From assembly GCA_035041965.1 (NCBI GenBank), contig JAPYMA010000070.1, positions 1 to 64,000 on the forward strand: a stretch of 64,000 bases of DNA, read 5' to 3'. The notes below the pieces were generated by a model. It ran no database searches. It had not been told where the DNA came from and saw nothing but the letters and a program-made list of their open reading frames with translations. This document shows positions 62,991 through 64,000 of this stretch, one piece after another. The translations under genes and the position numbers were made by a program. The stretch comes from Anisakis pegreffii. Taxonomy: Eukaryota; Nematoda; Chromadorea; Rhabditida; Anisakidae. The number at the start of each line of letters is the position of its first letter. Positions within the stretch are counted from its first letter, which is position 1.

Positions 62991-63584
62991 ATGTACAAAT
63001 TGACATTACTGGCCGCAATTGTGGCGTTTGCCGAGGCTGGATGGATAGGTACCATGCAACATGTGACGGTGAAAGGACAACTTGCGTGTGGCCAAAAATC
63101 GGTTAAAAACGTTAAAGTGGAATTATGGGAGGAGGATTCATGTAAGTGAATTGCTTTGCTTTGAATACGGTGATTTGAAAATGCTTTACGCATCAATCTG
63201 AGAACATTTGAACAACGCCAGTCACTGAATCGGTGATCAACTGTAAAAATCTTCAAACTAATCAACTCAAACTTGATTCACACTCCAACAACAATGACTG
63301 AGTTCATGTCGCTTGGCTAGCCGTATAAGTTTCAGTTTTATGATTTTTTTGATGTGCATTATGTGGAATTGTTGGTTGACAGTAATGTTCTGAGTGTGTA
63401 GGTTAATAATGTTTAATGCGGATGGTGAATGAAATGATGAATTTAAGTTGGACCAGATGATCTTCTGAATACAACGACGTCGGACAATAAAGGTTACTTC
63501 AGCATTTATGGCCAAGAGAAAGAAATCTCCGTCGAGCCTTACCTAATTGTTTATCATAACTGTGATGGCGGTATTATCAACGAG
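62991..63584 (+). CDS. Transthyretin-like (TTR) family secreted protein, first two exons
   Basis: Exon 62991-63141 encodes a signal peptide (MYKLTLLAAIVAFAEAGW) and the family start (MQHVTVKGQLACG, VKVELWEEDS). Exon 63448-63584 encodes DDLLNTTTSDNKGYFSIYGQ and PYLIVYHNCDGG, ending at CGAG/GTTTGT. Intron phases (1 and 0) and positions are the same as in the neighbouring TTR gene, so the two are tandem paralogues, though diverged. The third exon, which should hold the last two cysteines, is not visible before 64000 and is presumably beyond the edge. Confidence 0.9.
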
Positions 63585-64000
63585 GTTTGTTGTCACTTAC
63601 ACCTACGAATTTAACACGGTTCGAGGAGAATTTTTGCCTTGCTTAAGTGATTGTCGATAGATTGTTCGGATTGATAATTGAATAACAACTTCGTGAACTG
63701 ACGAAAATGTTTCGTTTACGCAGAATAACAATTTGACTGCTTACCAATTAAAGATACTTTATTCATTTCATGGTATTTCGCTTCAGTTTACATTTACTTA
63801 TAGCTTCAAGCAATATTTCTTATAACTTTTGACAAAATCAAATGAGTAAATTTTGAGCATTTTCATCAACAGTCACTTCAGTAAATATTTAACAACAAAT
63901 AAATATTTTTAACAAATTCAATGAACATTTAACAAATTAGGGTCAATTTATCGAATTGAAGTAATTTTTATTTACTCATCAAAGGTAACAAAATTACACC
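63585..64000. other. Intron 2 of TTR gene 2 (presumed)
   Basis: AT-rich with repeated AACAAATTC/AACATTTAACAAAT phrases near 63870-63935. No acceptor followed by a TTR-like third exon is found, so the intron most likely continues past the window. Confidence 0.4.

Noticed and set aside
1..64000. tRNA and rRNA genes
   Set aside because: I looked for the GGTTCGAATCC-type B box and for rRNA segments on both strands and found none that I could support; a covariance-model scan would be decisive.

Overview
The window looks like nuclear DNA of a nematode. It is AT-rich, its genes are split into many short exons whose introns mostly end in the nematode-type TTTTCAG/TTTCAG acceptor, and it carries two secreted genes of the nematode transthyretin-like (TTR) family. 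On the minus strand it also has a 22-nt sequence that differs from the nematode SL1 spliced leader at one base and is followed at once by a GT donor. The genus cannot be told from this. I rebuilt exons by hand, requiring GT..AG ends and matching phases at every junction. Four complete gene models close without a frame error, a fifth (TTR no. 2) runs off the right edge, and a sixth gene is broken by a stop codon.

Layout. 1-4.29 kb: no gene, with a GC-rich (GA)n/CGTCC compound minisatellite and promoter-like or mobile-element-like debris. 4.29-11.58 kb (+): a full 21-exon calpain-7 gene of about 811 residues with an intact Cys-His-Asn triad. 12.6-13.0 kb (+): a very weak two-exon candidate. 13.26-13.94 kb (-): a secreted Cys-rich repeat protein interrupted by one in-frame TGA. 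16.80-19.71 kb (-): a full 5-exon cytochrome b561 (260 residues). 19.7-34.2 kb: gene-poor and repeat-rich, with one or two orphan exons, the SL1-like sequence, an AAT microsatellite, dispersed repeats and a five-copy 436-bp satellite. 34.19-43.79 kb (+): a 27-exon, 1248-residue coiled-coil protein with a segment near its N-terminus that resembles centrosomin motif 1 (CM1). 45.59-54.80 kb (-): an 11-exon, 583-residue coiled-coil protein of unknown family, tail to tail with the previous gene. 55.9-57.5 kb: orphan exons on both strands. 58.53-59.32 kb and 62.99 kb to the edge (+): two TTR genes with the same intron positions, separated by locally duplicated non-coding DNA.

The genes do not form one pathway. 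Calpain-7 (MIT domains, ESCRT-III linked), cytochrome b561 (membrane redox), the coiled-coil pair and the TTR tandem pair are independent neighbours. The most interesting items are the CM1-like scaffold candidate, because nematode pericentriolar scaffolds are very divergent from centrosomin/CDK5RAP2; the unknown coiled-coil gene beside it; the SL1-variant locus; the homogenised 436-bp array; and the Cys-rich gene with its single stop. Everything was done by eye: no alignment, profile search or expression data was available.
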